Positions 54,072-63,455 of a stretch of DNA of 64,000 nt are shown one piece after another. Below the pieces are notes generated by a model. It searched no databases and was not told the DNA's origin. It was given only the letters and a program-made list of their open reading frames with translations. The stretch's first letter is position 1. Each line of letters begins with the position of its first letter. The stretch lies in NCBI GenBank assembly GCA_021741355.1, contig JAIOXZ010000008.1, forward strand, positions 62,001 to 126,000. The letters run 5' to 3'. This stretch comes from Caulobacter sp. (GTDB taxonomy: Bacteria; Pseudomonadota; Alphaproteobacteria; Caulobacterales; Caulobacteraceae). The translations under genes were made by a program, and so were the position numbers.

Positions 54072-55013
54072 ATGGAACACCGCCCCCTCGGCCGGTCCGG
54101 CCTGTCGATCGCTCCGCTCATGCTGGGGGGCAATGTCTTCGGCTGGACGGCGGACGAGGCGACCTCGCACGCTATTCTCGACGCCTTCGTCGCCGACGGC
54201 TTCAACGCCATCGACACGGCGGATGTCTATTCGGCGTGGGTTCCGGGCAATACCGGGGGCGATTCGGAAAAGGTCATCGGGACCTGGCTGAAGGCGCGCG
54301 GCCGGCGGGACGACGTGATCATCGCCACCAAGGTCGGCATGTGGCCGGTCCAACCGGGTCTGACGGCGAAGAACATCATCGCGGCGTGCGAGGCCTCGCT
54401 TCAGCGGCTGCAGACCGACTACATCGACCTCTACCAGTCGCATCGCGATGATCCCGAGGCCGCTCAGGACGAAACCCTGGAAGCCTATGGCCGGCTGGTA
54501 AAGGCAGGGAAGGTGAGGGCGATCGGCGCCTCCAATTTCGAGACCGATCGCCTCGGTTCGGCCGAGGCGGCCAGCAAGGCCGGCGGCTTCCCGCGCTATG
54601 ACACGCTTCAGCCGGCTTACAATCTGATGGACCGCGGGATCGAGGGACCTCTGCAGCAGCTCTGCCTGGCCGAGAACGTCAGCATTATCAGCTACTACGG
54701 CCTCGCCAGCGGCTTTCTGACGGGCAAGTATCGTTCGCTCGCCGATCTGGGCAAAAGCCCGCGCGGCGGCGGCATGAAGAAGCACCTCGAGGGCGAGAAG
54801 GGGCCGAAGGTCCTGGCCGCGCTCGACGCCGTGGCGGCGGAAACGGGCGCCACGCCGGCGCAGATCGCGCTTGCCTGGGTCATGGCCCGCCCGGCTGTTG
54901 CCGCCCCGATCGCGAGCGCCACAAGCCTCGGGCAACTCGAGGAGCTGATGGGCGCCGCCCGCCGTTCGCTCGACCCGGCGCATATCGCCAGACTGGATTC
55001 GGCCTCAGCCTGA
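54072..55013 (+). CDS. Aldo/keto reductase
   Basis: This 313-residue (alpha/beta)8 NADPH-dependent reductase has an intact catalytic tetrad: Asp and Tyr in AIDTADVYSAW, Lys in IIATKVGMWP and His in YQSHRDDPEA. C-terminal NADPH contacts are in IASATSLGQLEEL. It resembles the YajO/Tas-like group. It contrasts with the catalytically defective relative at 14656. The ATG follows GGAG by seven bases. Substrate unknown. Confidence 0.93.
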   Translation: MEHRPLGRSGLSIAPLMLGGNVFGWTADEATSHAILDAFVADGFNAIDTADVYSAWVPGNTGGDSEKVIGTWLKARGRRDDVIIATKVGMWPVQPGLTAKNIIAACEASLQRLQTDYIDLYQSHRDDPEAAQDETLEAYGRLVKAGKVRAIGASNFETDRLGSAEAASKAGGFPRYDTLQPAYNLMDRGIEGPLQQLCLAENVSIISYYGLASGFLTGKYRSLADLGKSPRGGGMKKHLEGEKGPKVLAALDAVAAETGATPAQIALAWVMARPAVAAPIASATSLGQLEELMGAARRSLDPAHIARLDSASA

Positions 55014-55035
55014 TCAATCCATCTCGCCCGGAATT

Positions 55036-55581
55036 CTAGGCGATCTGGCGGCCGTTCACGGACGCCAGGCGGAGCGATGGCGCTGCTTCGGAGCCGTTGG
55101 ACCGGCTGATGCCGCTGATGGCGAGTGCGAGGGCCGGGCGGCCGAGCAGGCGAGCGATCATCGCGGTCGGCTGGTACAGGCCGATGTACCGGTCAACGTC
55201 GCCGGACTTGCCGCGCAGGGGCGCCAGCAGCACCTCCATGCTGACCGGCGCGACGCCGTCGGCGAGAATATCGGCGTGAACCACGAGCGGCTCGGGCCTG
55301 CCACGGGCGAATTCCAGCGCTGACTTCAGTTGCCAGCGATCCCCCGGACGCCACAGATCCAGCAGGCAGCGTCCGCGCAGATCGCTGCGGTGCAGGTCGG
55401 AGACGAACCCGCCGGCGAGCCGGAAGGGATAGGTCCCGTCAGCGGCGCGTCCGACGATCAGCACCTGGGGCAGAAGGTCGTGGAAATCCATCGGATCGAC
55501 ATCGGCGCGCCAGGGCGCGGCGGCGTCGTGCTGACGCGCCTGCCAATACTCCGTCAATCGTTCCGTGTTGGGATGGACCAT
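55036..55581 (-). CDS. PAS-domain protein (PAS_5 type)
   Basis: This 181-residue protein is covered mainly by one PAS-like region: LTEYWQARQHDAAAPWRADVDPMDFHDLLPQVLIVGR, FRLAGGFVSDLHRSDLRGRCLLDLW, and a strand VSMEVLLAPLRGKSGDVDRYIGLYQPT. This is the PAS_5 pattern frequent in alphaproteobacteria. No output domain is fused, so it may signal through a partner. I start at ATG 55581 (MVHPNTERL) rather than the one 13 codons upstream. Confidence 0.8.
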   Translation of the reverse strand: MVHPNTERLTEYWQARQHDAAAPWRADVDPMDFHDLLPQVLIVGRAADGTYPFRLAGGFVSDLHRSDLRGRCLLDLWRPGDRWQLKSALEFARGRPEPLVVHADILADGVAPVSMEVLLAPLRGKSGDVDRYIGLYQPTAMIARLLGRPALALAISGISRSNGSEAAPSLRLASVNGRQIA

Positions 55582-55737
55582 GGTCTGGACCCCCGACCGC
55601 GCGACCCTCTGCGGCCGCACGGGGGTTGCAGGGAAAGTCCGGGCCAGGTCCGCAGTGTCCCGTATCGGGACGAAATCGCGCGCTTCGGCGCGATTCTTGC
55701 ATGCGGGCGTACAGGGAATTTGGAGGGGATTCGTCCC

Positions 55738-56625
55738 ATGGCGCCTCGGAATCTGTTGTTTGCCCTCCTGGGCGGGGTCCTGCTCTGGCTGGGCTCATCG
55801 GCGTTGCCCGGAGACGAGGCCGCCGCACAGTGCTGTGCGCCGCCGCCACCGTGCTGCACGCCGCCGCCGCCGCCGTGTTGTACGCCCCCGGCGCCGCCAC
55901 CCTGTTGCACACCGCCGGCGCCGCCGCCCCGGCCGCCGAGCCCGCCGGGATGCTGCACCCCCGGTGGCCGGACCAACATCATCGTCAACTCCAATGCGGT
56001 CGCTGTTTCGATCGCGGGCGCCGGGGCCGGGGCCGGTGCGATCGCCTATGGCGGCGGCGGGGGAGGCGGTGGCTACTACTCGCCGCCCGTCGCCACCGGC
56101 GCGATCCAGGGCCTCGATGTCCAGGGCATCATCCGCACGCGCCAGGTCGCCTACGAGGCCAGCCGCAGCAAGATGCGCAAGGTCGTGATCCAGGCCTTCT
56201 GTCTCGACGACCGCGATGTTCCGCATCCCGCCAGCCAGGTTTTCGCCGAACGGGACGTCGATGACGCCTACGACGGCGAACTCTACCGCTGTCTCGCCGG
56301 TACGCGGATGCAGGTCACGGTCGCCGAGTACGTCGAGCGGATCTCGTTTGACGGCGGCCAGACGATCACCTGCGCCAAGGGCGAGGCGCTCTACCGCTCG
56401 CGCGGCAACGGCGCGGACGGCGGCTCGGTGGCCTGCCGGCCGCAGGCTCCGGCGCGCGACTGCAACGAGCGCAGCCTGCTGCGCCGCTTCGGGGCCGGCA
56501 TGAAGGTGCTGACCATCGTCACCATCGAGAAGTACACGGCCTATCGCGAGGAGAGCTACAGCGAGACCACGTCCGCCAGCTACAGCATGAGCCTCGACGG
56601 CGGCGTGGGCGGCACGATCTACTAG
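55738..56625 (+). CDS. Secreted Cys-Pro-repeat protein
   Basis: This 295-residue protein has a signal peptide (MAPRNLLFALLGGVLLWLGSSALPGDEAAAQ). The mature N terminus is a run of Cys-Cys-x-Pro-Pro units (CCAPPPPCC, CCTPPPPPCC and so on, five CC pairs in about 45 residues), followed by a Gly-rich stretch AGAGAGAIAYGGGGGGGG. The C-terminal domain (about 125-295) has paired Cys residues (AFCLDD, YRCLAG, ITCAKG, VACRPQ, RDCNER) and strands ending in a Ser/Thr/Tyr-rich tail. It looks structural: cross-linked, surface-exposed or glycine-loop adhesive. No family recognised. Confidence 0.8.
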   Translation: MAPRNLLFALLGGVLLWLGSSALPGDEAAAQCCAPPPPCCTPPPPPCCTPPAPPPCCTPPAPPPRPPSPPGCCTPGGRTNIIVNSNAVAVSIAGAGAGAGAIAYGGGGGGGGYYSPPVATGAIQGLDVQGIIRTRQVAYEASRSKMRKVVIQAFCLDDRDVPHPASQVFAERDVDDAYDGELYRCLAGTRMQVTVAEYVERISFDGGQTITCAKGEALYRSRGNGADGGSVACRPQAPARDCNERSLLRRFGAGMKVLTIVTIEKYTAYREESYSETTSASYSMSLDGGVGGTIY

Positions 56626-56647
56626 GCGGCGTTCGGGACTGCTCAGC

Positions 56648-57412
56648 ATGACCGCCATCCTGGCCATTCACGCCCACCCGGACGACATCGAGACGCTCGG
56701 GGCCGGCGCGCTGGCCCTGCTGGCGGCGGCCGGCCACGGGGTGACCCTGGCCACCCTGACCGCCGGAGAGGGTGGCTCGACAGAAACCACGCCCGAGGAT
56801 ACCGCCCGCATCCGCAAGGCCGAGGCCGCTGCGGCCGCCGCGCTCATCGGGGCCGACTACCGCTGCGGCGGTTTGCCGGACCTCGGTGTGTTCAGCGATG
56901 ACGCCTCGCGGCGCACGGTCACCGAGCTGATCCGGCAGGCGCGGCCGGACATCGTCATCACCAGTTCGCCGGCCGACTATCACCCCGACCACGAGGCAAC
57001 GAGCCTGCTGGTCCGTGACGCCTGCTTCGCCGCCTCTGTACCCAACTACCGGACGGGCGGCGCGGCGGCGCTCGACGCGATTCCCCACCTCTATTTCATG
57101 GACCCGATCGGCGGCCGCGACCGCGAGGGCGTGCCGGTGAGGCCCGATTTCGGCGCCGACATCGGGTCGGTGTTCGAGACCAAGCGCGCCATGCTGGCCG
57201 CTCACGAGAGCCAGATCCGCTGGGTCGCCCGCCAGCACGGCGTTCCCGACCAGGTGGCGTCACTGGAAAAGTGGGCCCGCCGTCGCGGCCGGGACTTCGG
57301 CGTCGAGATGGCCGAGGGCTTCCGGCAGTACCGGCATCACCCCTGGCCAGGATCGCCCCTGCTTCAGGAGTTGCTGGGACCGGCGCTGCTCGCGCCCCTG
57401 GCGGCGTCGTAG
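56648..57412 (+). CDS. PIG-L/LmbE-family deacetylase
   Basis: This 254-residue zinc-dependent N-deacetylase has the family motif AIHAHPDDIETLGAGALALLA (His-Pro-Asp-Asp), TLTAGEGGST and the second metal segment SPADYHPDHEATSLLV. Members remove acetyl groups from N-acetylglucosamine conjugates. Substrate unknown here. Its 3' end overlaps the convergent oxidoreductase gene by 49 bp. The oxidoreductase is also sugar-related, so the pair may serve sugar catabolism. Confidence 0.9.
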   Translation: MTAILAIHAHPDDIETLGAGALALLAAAGHGVTLATLTAGEGGSTETTPEDTARIRKAEAAAAAALIGADYRCGGLPDLGVFSDDASRRTVTELIRQARPDIVITSSPADYHPDHEATSLLVRDACFAASVPNYRTGGAAALDAIPHLYFMDPIGGRDREGVPVRPDFGADIGSVFETKRAMLAAHESQIRWVARQHGVPDQVASLEKWARRRGRDFGVEMAEGFRQYRHHPWPGSPLLQELLGPALLAPLAAS

Positions 57413-58548
57413 CGGGCCCACATCGCGGCGCAGTCGACCATGGTTCCCTCCGCCATCGCTTGGTCGATGGCCATGACGGTCAGACCGGCCTCCATCGAAT
57501 CCCAGGGTGTGACGGGGAAGGGCGCGCCCGTCTCCAGGGTCGCCAGCAGGTCGCGGGCCATCGACTGGTCGGCGCCGTTGTGGCTGTCGGCGGTGCGCCC
57601 GCCGTAGTCGATCCGCTCGGGCTTGCCGCGATCAAGCGCCCGCCGGACCATCAGCCGGTTGCGCACCAGATCGGCGATCAGGGTGCCGTTGGTCCCGGCG
57701 ATGTACCAGCGCCGCTCGGTCAGGGCGACATGGCTGTTGGCGTGGAACGTCAGCCGGACCTGGTTCTCGTACTCGACCATCGCCGTCTGATGGTCGGTGA
57801 CATCCATGTCGGACTGGAAGCTGTCGTTGGCCCCGGCCCAGCCCGCGTCGCGCAGGGCGTAGGCGGCCTCGCCGTTCTCGTAGGTGCGCGGGACGTCGGT
57901 CCGCTCGGGGGTGAAGATCCTTCGCCCGCCGAAGCTGGCCACCTTCGCCGGCCTCGCGCCGACGATGCGGCCGAAGATATCGAAGTCATGGCAGACCTTG
58001 TCGAGCAGGTAGGAGCCGCCCCATTCCTGCCGTCGCCGCCAGTTGCGCGCCAGGTAGCCGCCATGCTCCGGCGGCAGGTGCTCGGTCGCGTCGATCGAGA
58101 TGATCTCGCCCAGCTGCCCTGAATCCACCCGGGCGATGACCTCCCGAACGATCGACATCGAACGCATCACCAGCCCTATGTAGAGCGGCGGCGTATCGGC
58201 CCGGGCGAGGCGCCGCGCGAGCGCCTCGGTCTCGGCTTCCGTCCGCACGATCGGCTTCTCGGCGAAGACAGGCCAACCGGCGTCGAGCGCCTGGTTCAGA
58301 TGGTCCAGATGCAGGTGATTGGGTGAGCCGATCATCACCAGGTCGAAGGGCCCGCGCGCGAGCAGGTCGGCGACGCTGTCGCAGGCCACGCCAGGATCGA
58401 TCCCGGCGTCGGCGAGAATTGGGGCGCCGACGGGGGCCGGATCGACATACGCAGCGACGTTCAGCCCCCAGCCGACCTCCTTCATCGCCGACAGGACGTG
58501 GGCGATCCGCTGGCCGAGCCCGATGACGCCGATGCGGTAAATCTTCAT
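57364..58548 (-). CDS. Gfo/Idh/MocA-family oxidoreductase
   Basis: This 394-residue NAD(P)-dependent sugar oxidoreductase has the Rossmann motif YRIGVIGLGQRIAHVLSAM, IGSPNHLHLDHLNQALDAGWPVFAEKPI (the EKP motif with catalytic Lys), and a C-terminal alpha/beta domain with GGSYLLDKVCHDFDIFGRIVG (typical catalytic DxxxH segment). I use ATG 58548, preceded by GGGGGAG; a start 20 codons upstream is less likely. Substrate unknown. The stop codon lies inside the PIG-L gene on the other strand. Confidence 0.92.
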   Translation of the reverse strand: MKIYRIGVIGLGQRIAHVLSAMKEVGWGLNVAAYVDPAPVGAPILADAGIDPGVACDSVADLLARGPFDLVMIGSPNHLHLDHLNQALDAGWPVFAEKPIVRTEAETEALARRLARADTPPLYIGLVMRSMSIVREVIARVDSGQLGEIISIDATEHLPPEHGGYLARNWRRRQEWGGSYLLDKVCHDFDIFGRIVGARPAKVASFGGRRIFTPERTDVPRTYENGEAAYALRDAGWAGANDSFQSDMDVTDHQTAMVEYENQVRLTFHANSHVALTERRWYIAGTNGTLIADLVRNRLMVRRALDRGKPERIDYGGRTADSHNGADQSMARDLLATLETGAPFPVTPWDSMEAGLTVMAIDQAMAEGTMVDCAAMWARYDAARGASSAGPSNS

Positions 58549-58574
58549 GGCTCCCCCGAAGCGCGCTTGCCGCT

Positions 58575-61484
58575 CTATTTTCCTGCTGGCTGGACCACGA
58601 GCTTCCACGCCCGATCAGGGTTCAGGTAAGTCCGGGCGGCGGCCTGGACGTCGGCTGCCGTGACCCGCTCATAGGCCGCCATCTGCGAGCGCGTGGCCGA
58701 GAGCCGGCGCGGATCGGTCTGGGCGCCGCCCAGCTCTTCCAGCCAGTACTCGTTGGTCTCACGGGCCTTTCCCAGCCGTTCCAGGCGCGGCTTCTTGGCC
58801 CTGTCCAGTTCGTCCGCGGAAGGAGGTGTGGCCTGCAGGTCGGCGGCGATCTTCAGCGTGTCGCGGAAGAAGCCGTCCACCAGCGCCGGCGGCACCTCGA
58901 CCCGGGCCGAGACATAGCCCCAGCCGGACCACACATCGCTAGCGTTCCAGTTGACGCCCGGGGAGTAGGTCGCCCCCTGGGCTTCGCGCAGTTCGTCGAT
59001 CAGCCGCAGTTCGATGATGTCAGCCATCACCGCCGTGCTTCGGGCCTGCTGGACGTCGCTGTAGAAATCGTCAGTGCGCCAGGCGAGGAAGGCCGTCGCC
59101 TTGTCGTCGCGCCCCTTGTGCGTCAGGACCGTCGGCTGCTGCCCGGCAGTCGGGAAGCCGGTCTTGCCGACTACGGCGCCGGGAACCTCGGGTCGCTTCG
59201 GCAGGGCGCCGAAGGTCGTCGCGACGGCCTGGATGGCCTTCTCGACGGAGATGTCTCCAACGATCACCACCTCCACCGGTCCGCTTGTCAGGGCGTCGCC
59301 GAAGCTGCGCTTCAGGCCCTCCGGGCTGGCGCCGGCGATGTCTGTCTTGCTCGGCCAGGTCCAGCGGCGATCGCCGCCGTGCAGCAGGCCGGACAGTTCG
59401 CGGTTGAACACGCCGCTGTCGGTGGCCTCGTACTGGTCGCTCAGCGTCGCGGCATAGGTGCGCATCCGCTGCAGCGCCTCGGGCCGCCAGCCGGGCTCGC
59501 TGGCGAAAGCCGCCAGCACCTGCATCTGGGTCAGGAGGTCCTCCGGCCGCGTCGAACCCGACAGGTTGAACACGTCGTCCTCGATGCCGAACCGCGCGCC
59601 ATAGACGCTGGAGACCAGCACGCGCTCCATGTCTTCGGAGTCGATCTTCGCCAAACCGCCCTCGATCACGGCCGAACTGGCCCAGGACAGCGACTGCTGG
59701 TCGGCCGGCAAACTGTTCAGGCCGCCGCCGACCCGCACTTTCACCAGCACCTGGTCATCACGGAACTTGGTCGGCTTGATCGTCAGCCGCACGCCGTTCT
59801 CGAACCGCACGAAGGTGGTGTCGAGGTCGACGACGTCCGTCTGGCTGGCCACCTTGCCGGCCGCGCCGAAGTCCTCATAGGGCCAGACCACCTGGCGGGG
59901 CGCTTCGGGCGCGGTGACGGCGAGCTTGCGAGAGGCGTTCCAGGCCTGGGCGACCGCGGTCTCGTTGCCCTCGATGGGCGTGGGCGAGGCGATGAACACC
60001 AGCGGGCCCGACCCGGCGAACGCCGCGCGGATGGCCGCCGACGCGGTGTCGGCCTTCAGATCCTTCACCGCGGTTTCGAACAGCGCCAGATCCTGGGCCG
60101 GGCTGGTCATCACCTCGTCTTCGCCGACGGAGTCGATCATCTCGTTGGCCAGTTGGGGCGTCCGGCGCGTCGCGGCGGACGCCGTGCGCGACTTAAGCCA
60201 CTGGCGATAGTCCTCGATCTCCCGGTCCAGCTCGTCCTGGCGCACGCCGAACTCGACCAGCCGGCGCTGCTCCAGTTCCGCTGCCTTGAGGGCGCCCTGC
60301 CATTCGCCCGGTCGGGCGGTGACGGCGATGGTCGTGACCTTCGCCGCGTCGGTCTGGTTCCCCGAGAAGCCGCCGGCGGCGATGAACGGCGGTTCGGCGG
60401 CGCGGGCGAGAGTCTCCAGGCGCCGGTTGAGCACCGCGAAGCCCAGCTGCCGGATCCAGTCCTCGCGGCGCTTGGCGGCGCTGTCGGGGCGCAGGTCGGC
60501 CGCCGAGACCCAGCCGATCTGCAGCGTCGTCGACGAGCCGGGCTCGATGGCGATCTGCGTCTCCAGCCCTCGTTTGGCCACTGCACCGAGATCCGGGTCG
60601 CGACCGTCCGGCGTGGTGTTGGTCCAGCTGCCGAAGGACGCTTTGATCTTGGCTTCCATCGCGTCGACGTCGAAGTCGCCGACCGCGACCAGCACGGAGC
60701 GCTCGGGCCGGTAATAGCGGTTGTAGAAGTCCACCAGCTGCTCGCGCGGGGCGGTGCGCAGAACCTCGACCTTGCCGATCGGGTAGCGCTTGGGCGGCAG
60801 CTGGCCGCGCAGGATGAACTCCATCCGCGCCTGGAACACGCGCCAGCCCGGGCCGTCGCGGGTCCGCTCCTCCGACAGCACGATGCCGCGCTCGCGATCG
60901 ACCGCGTCGGCGGCGATCAGCAGCTCACTGGCCGTCTCGCGCATCACCCTCAGCGACAGGTCGACCGTCTCGTCATCGGTCTGGGGCAGGTCGAGCTTGT
61001 AGGTGGTCTCGTCGAAGTTGGTCGAGGCGTTGGTGTCGGCGCCGAAGGCCAGGCCCCGCCGCTCAAGCATCTTGACCATCTCGCCTTCCGGAATCCCCTT
61101 GCTGCCGTTGAAGGCCATGTGCTCGAGGAAGTGCGCCAGACCCTGCTGGGCGTCGGTTTCCATCAGCGACCCGGCGTCGAACCGCAGCCGCAGCGACGCC
61201 TGCCCCGGCGGGGTCACGTTGCGGATGATGGCGTAGCGCATCCCGTTCGGCAGGGCGCCGAACCGCACGTCCGGATCCGCGGCGACGTCGCTGACGGCCT
61301 GCGGCCAGACCCCGGGCGCGAGCTTGACCGCCTGTGGGGCCCTGGAGGCCGGCGTGGCCGCCGCCGGCGCTTCAGCGCGCGGCTTGCCGAAGGAGAATCT
61401 GGGCAGCTTGTCCGAAGCGCCGGCGCAGCCGACGAGGGACAGGGCCGTCACGGCGATCAGGGCCGGCCGGACGTAGGGATGCAT
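58575..61484 (-). CDS. M16-family zinc metallopeptidase, two-module lipoprotein
   Basis: This 969-residue pitrilysin/insulinase-type peptidase has a lipoprotein signal (MHPYVRPALIAVTALSLVGC, Cys20). The first M16 module contains the inverted zinc motif HFLEHMAFNGSKG (HxxEH) with the downstream Glu in the DRERGIVLSEE segment, then a C-terminal M16 module pair (SVEKAIQAVATTFGALP and others) without a zinc site. It probably degrades short peptides in the periplasm. The chosen ATG gives the lipobox; the upstream ATG 61553 adds 23 residues. The Shine-Dalgarno is weak. Confidence 0.93.
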   Translation of the reverse strand: MHPYVRPALIAVTALSLVGCAGASDKLPRFSFGKPRAEAPAAATPASRAPQAVKLAPGVWPQAVSDVAADPDVRFGALPNGMRYAIIRNVTPPGQASLRLRFDAGSLMETDAQQGLAHFLEHMAFNGSKGIPEGEMVKMLERRGLAFGADTNASTNFDETTYKLDLPQTDDETVDLSLRVMRETASELLIAADAVDRERGIVLSEERTRDGPGWRVFQARMEFILRGQLPPKRYPIGKVEVLRTAPREQLVDFYNRYYRPERSVLVAVGDFDVDAMEAKIKASFGSWTNTTPDGRDPDLGAVAKRGLETQIAIEPGSSTTLQIGWVSAADLRPDSAAKRREDWIRQLGFAVLNRRLETLARAAEPPFIAAGGFSGNQTDAAKVTTIAVTARPGEWQGALKAAELEQRRLVEFGVRQDELDREIEDYRQWLKSRTASAATRRTPQLANEMIDSVGEDEVMTSPAQDLALFETAVKDLKADTASAAIRAAFAGSGPLVFIASPTPIEGNETAVAQAWNASRKLAVTAPEAPRQVVWPYEDFGAAGKVASQTDVVDLDTTFVRFENGVRLTIKPTKFRDDQVLVKVRVGGGLNSLPADQQSLSWASSAVIEGGLAKIDSEDMERVLVSSVYGARFGIEDDVFNLSGSTRPEDLLTQMQVLAAFASEPGWRPEALQRMRTYAATLSDQYEATDSGVFNRELSGLLHGGDRRWTWPSKTDIAGASPEGLKRSFGDALTSGPVEVVIVGDISVEKAIQAVATTFGALPKRPEVPGAVVGKTGFPTAGQQPTVLTHKGRDDKATAFLAWRTDDFYSDVQQARSTAVMADIIELRLIDELREAQGATYSPGVNWNASDVWSGWGYVSARVEVPPALVDGFFRDTLKIAADLQATPPSADELDRAKKPRLERLGKARETNEYWLEELGGAQTDPRRLSATRSQMAAYERVTAADVQAAARTYLNPDRAWKLVVQPAGK

Positions 61485-61572
61485 GCTGTGATGAGCTCGA
61501 AAAGGACTGGAAAGGGTTGGCCGCACATTCGCCGGGCCATGCGGCGAAGGCAAGGCGGGTTCGTGGCCGGGT

Positions 61573-61702
61573 GGGGAGTAGGGAGTAGGGAGTAGGGAGT
61601 AGGGAGTAGGGGGGGGGAGTAGGGGGGGAGTAGTTGGTCTGGGCGCGCCGTCGGCGCCGCGACTCCGCTTTGGCTACTCCCTACTCCCTACTCCCTACTC
61701 CC
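61573..61702. repeat. Inverted pair of GGGAGTA heptamer arrays
   Basis: Five perfect GGGAGTA units (61574-61608) run on into G9-AGTA-G7-AGTA. After a 41-base spacer, four perfect TACTCCC units (61675-61702) form the inverted counterpart. The arrays can pair as a 28-bp hairpin, or each G-rich strand can form a G-quadruplex (GGG every seven bases). The element lies between the GST gene and the M16 peptidase gene, both on the minus strand; its right end is 6 bp past the GST stop. Confidence 0.9.
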
Positions 61703-61707
61703 TCAGC

Positions 61708-62721
61708 TCAGCCGAACATCCCCGCCCAACCGGTCCCCGCGAGCGCCTTGTCCACCAGCTCCCGGTCCGCCGCGCCCAGCGCCGCGTACTCCTCCCGCAG
61801 CCACATCAGGCACTTGGCCTGGTAGGGGAAAGGCTGCTGGCTCCAGGGCTGGCCGTCGATCTCGGTCTCCACGCTCTCGGCGCCGGCCATCACCGCCTTG
61901 GCGTTGGCCGCCATCAGAGGCGCATAGACCCGGCCGGTCTCGGCGAGGATGGCGATCAGCGTGTCGGGCAGGTTCGCGGGATCAAACCAGTCGCGATCCG
62001 CGGGCTCCAGGCCGCACAGGTCCTCCACCAGCTGGACCCAGGCCATCACCCGGGGCGCCCGCGTGGCCGCCAGCGCGGTCGGCGTGGGGTCGAAGGCCGC
62101 CAGTTGCGTCAGCTGGCCATAGAGGCCGAAGTCGCCCGCGCCGGGCCGGCCGCCGAGCAGGAAGCCGTGCTGCTTGAGATGATTTTCGAGCAGCTCGAGA
62201 AGCCGGACATAGCTGGCCTCGATCACCGGCCCGGTCGTCGGGTTGGAGCCGACATAGCGCAGACGGCTGATCTGTCGCTCGGAGAAGGCCTTGCCCATCG
62301 CGGCCAGCATCTCGTCGTCCAGGGTTCCGCGCCAGGACGGCAGGACTCCGGACGCCTGGTCGATGTCGGCCTTGTAGGCCCAGCGGTAGTGGAACATCGC
62401 CTTGGTCAGCCATTCGTCGCCGTAATCCTCGAGCAGGGAGTCGAGGAAGGCGAGGGCGGGGCTGGCGGGGCGCAGAAGCCGGTCGCTGTACTCCCGCTCG
62501 AAGCGGCGGATGAGCGGGGTCGAGTCGGTCACTGCGGTCAGCGCGCCATCGGCGCCCGGCAGGTAGAAGGTCGGCAGCAGGCGCACCTTGGGGACCGGAT
62601 AGTCGACGGGTTCACGCCCCGGCCAGAACAGGCGGTAGGGGATGCGCCGGTACCGCAGCACGGCGAGCATCTTGCGGCTGTAGGGCGAGCCGGGCGCGCC
62701 GTTCAGGGAAACGGTGTCCAT
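61708..62721 (-). CDS. Glutathione S-transferase-like protein with long C-terminal domain
   Basis: This 337-residue protein has an N-terminal thioredoxin-like GST domain (LNGAPGSPYSRKMLAVLRYRRIPYRL, LLPTFYLPG, TDSTPLIRRFEREYSDR) and an extended helical C-terminal domain (FLLGGRPGAGDFGLYGQLTQLAAFDPTP). This architecture is longer than classical GSTs and resembles eukaryote-like failed-axon (FAX)/metaxin-type GSTs. Activity and substrate are unknown. It lies 15 bp downstream of a membrane protein gene on the same strand. Confidence 0.85.
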   Translation of the reverse strand: MDTVSLNGAPGSPYSRKMLAVLRYRRIPYRLFWPGREPVDYPVPKVRLLPTFYLPGADGALTAVTDSTPLIRRFEREYSDRLLRPASPALAFLDSLLEDYGDEWLTKAMFHYRWAYKADIDQASGVLPSWRGTLDDEMLAAMGKAFSERQISRLRYVGSNPTTGPVIEASYVRLLELLENHLKQHGFLLGGRPGAGDFGLYGQLTQLAAFDPTPTALAATRAPRVMAWVQLVEDLCGLEPADRDWFDPANLPDTLIAILAETGRVYAPLMAANAKAVMAGAESVETEIDGQPWSQQPFPYQAKCLMWLREEYAALGAADRELVDKALAGTGWAGMFG

Positions 62722-62735
62722 TGGTGGTCTCCGGG

Positions 62736-63365
62736 TCAGGTGACGAGCAGGGCGATCTGCGCGAAGGCCGCGGCCAGCAGCAGTACAAGGGCGACGGACA
62801 GGCGCGGCGGCATCAGCAGCATCAGGATCGGTCGGGTCGGGAAGGAAAAGGTCTCCGCCGTACCGAGGATCTTGAAATCGTGGATGCTCTGGAACTTCGG
62901 ATGTGTGGCCATGGTCATCATGTCCCGACGGCTGCGGTAGCGCATGTAGCCGATGATCGACCAGCCGGGGTCGGGGCCGACCTTCCAGGCGTCGACATAG
63001 CCGGCGACCTTGCGGGCGGCGAGGGCAGGGTGGCCGCCGCGGGCCAGCAGGGCCGGCATGAAGGTGCGGGTGTACCGCTGCATCAGCGCCTGTCGCGGCG
63101 TCGGGGCGCCGGTTTCCGGGTGTGGCGCCTCGCCGGTGGCGACCTTGACGAGGTTGAACATGAAGAACTCGCGGCCGTCATCCGCTTCCAGAAAGGCGCG
63201 CAGGATGGCGGGATCATTGTGCTCGGCGCTCTTGCCGGCCTCGACCCGGGCCATGAACGCCTCGACCTCGGCCGGCTTCAGGGGACCGCGCCAGTTGTCG
63301 TACCAGGCGCGGAACAGGACATAGATCGCTGCGGCGCCGGCCCAGAGCCAGGGATTGATCATCAA
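62736..63365 (-). CDS. Membrane protein with helices at both ends
   Basis: This 209-residue protein has one membrane helix at the N terminus (about 4-20) and another pair at the C terminus (about 173-208). The soluble middle contains DDGREFFMFNLVKVATGEAP and GPDPGWSIIGYMRYRSRRDMMTMATHPKFQSIHDFK, a pattern reminiscent of ABM/DUF1330-type dimeric alpha-beta barrels. No function is assigned. GGGAGG lies six bases before ATG 63365. It is probably co-transcribed with the GST-like gene. Confidence 0.8.
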   Translation of the reverse strand: MMINPWLWAGAAAIYVLFRAWYDNWRGPLKPAEVEAFMARVEAGKSAEHNDPAILRAFLEADDGREFFMFNLVKVATGEAPHPETGAPTPRQALMQRYTRTFMPALLARGGHPALAARKVAGYVDAWKVGPDPGWSIIGYMRYRSRRDMMTMATHPKFQSIHDFKILGTAETFSFPTRPILMLLMPPRLSVALVLLLAAAFAQIALLVT

Positions 63366-63455
63366 GCGCCTCCCGACGGGCCGCGACCGGCCGCGAATAA
63401 GTTGGCATAGTCTATGCCGATAGATTCCGGAAGGAAAAGAGGGGACGCGCCGCGC

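Noticed and set aside
61573..61702. CRISPR-like array
   Set aside because: The units are seven bases with no spacers, and the two halves are inverted, so it is a simple tandem repeat.
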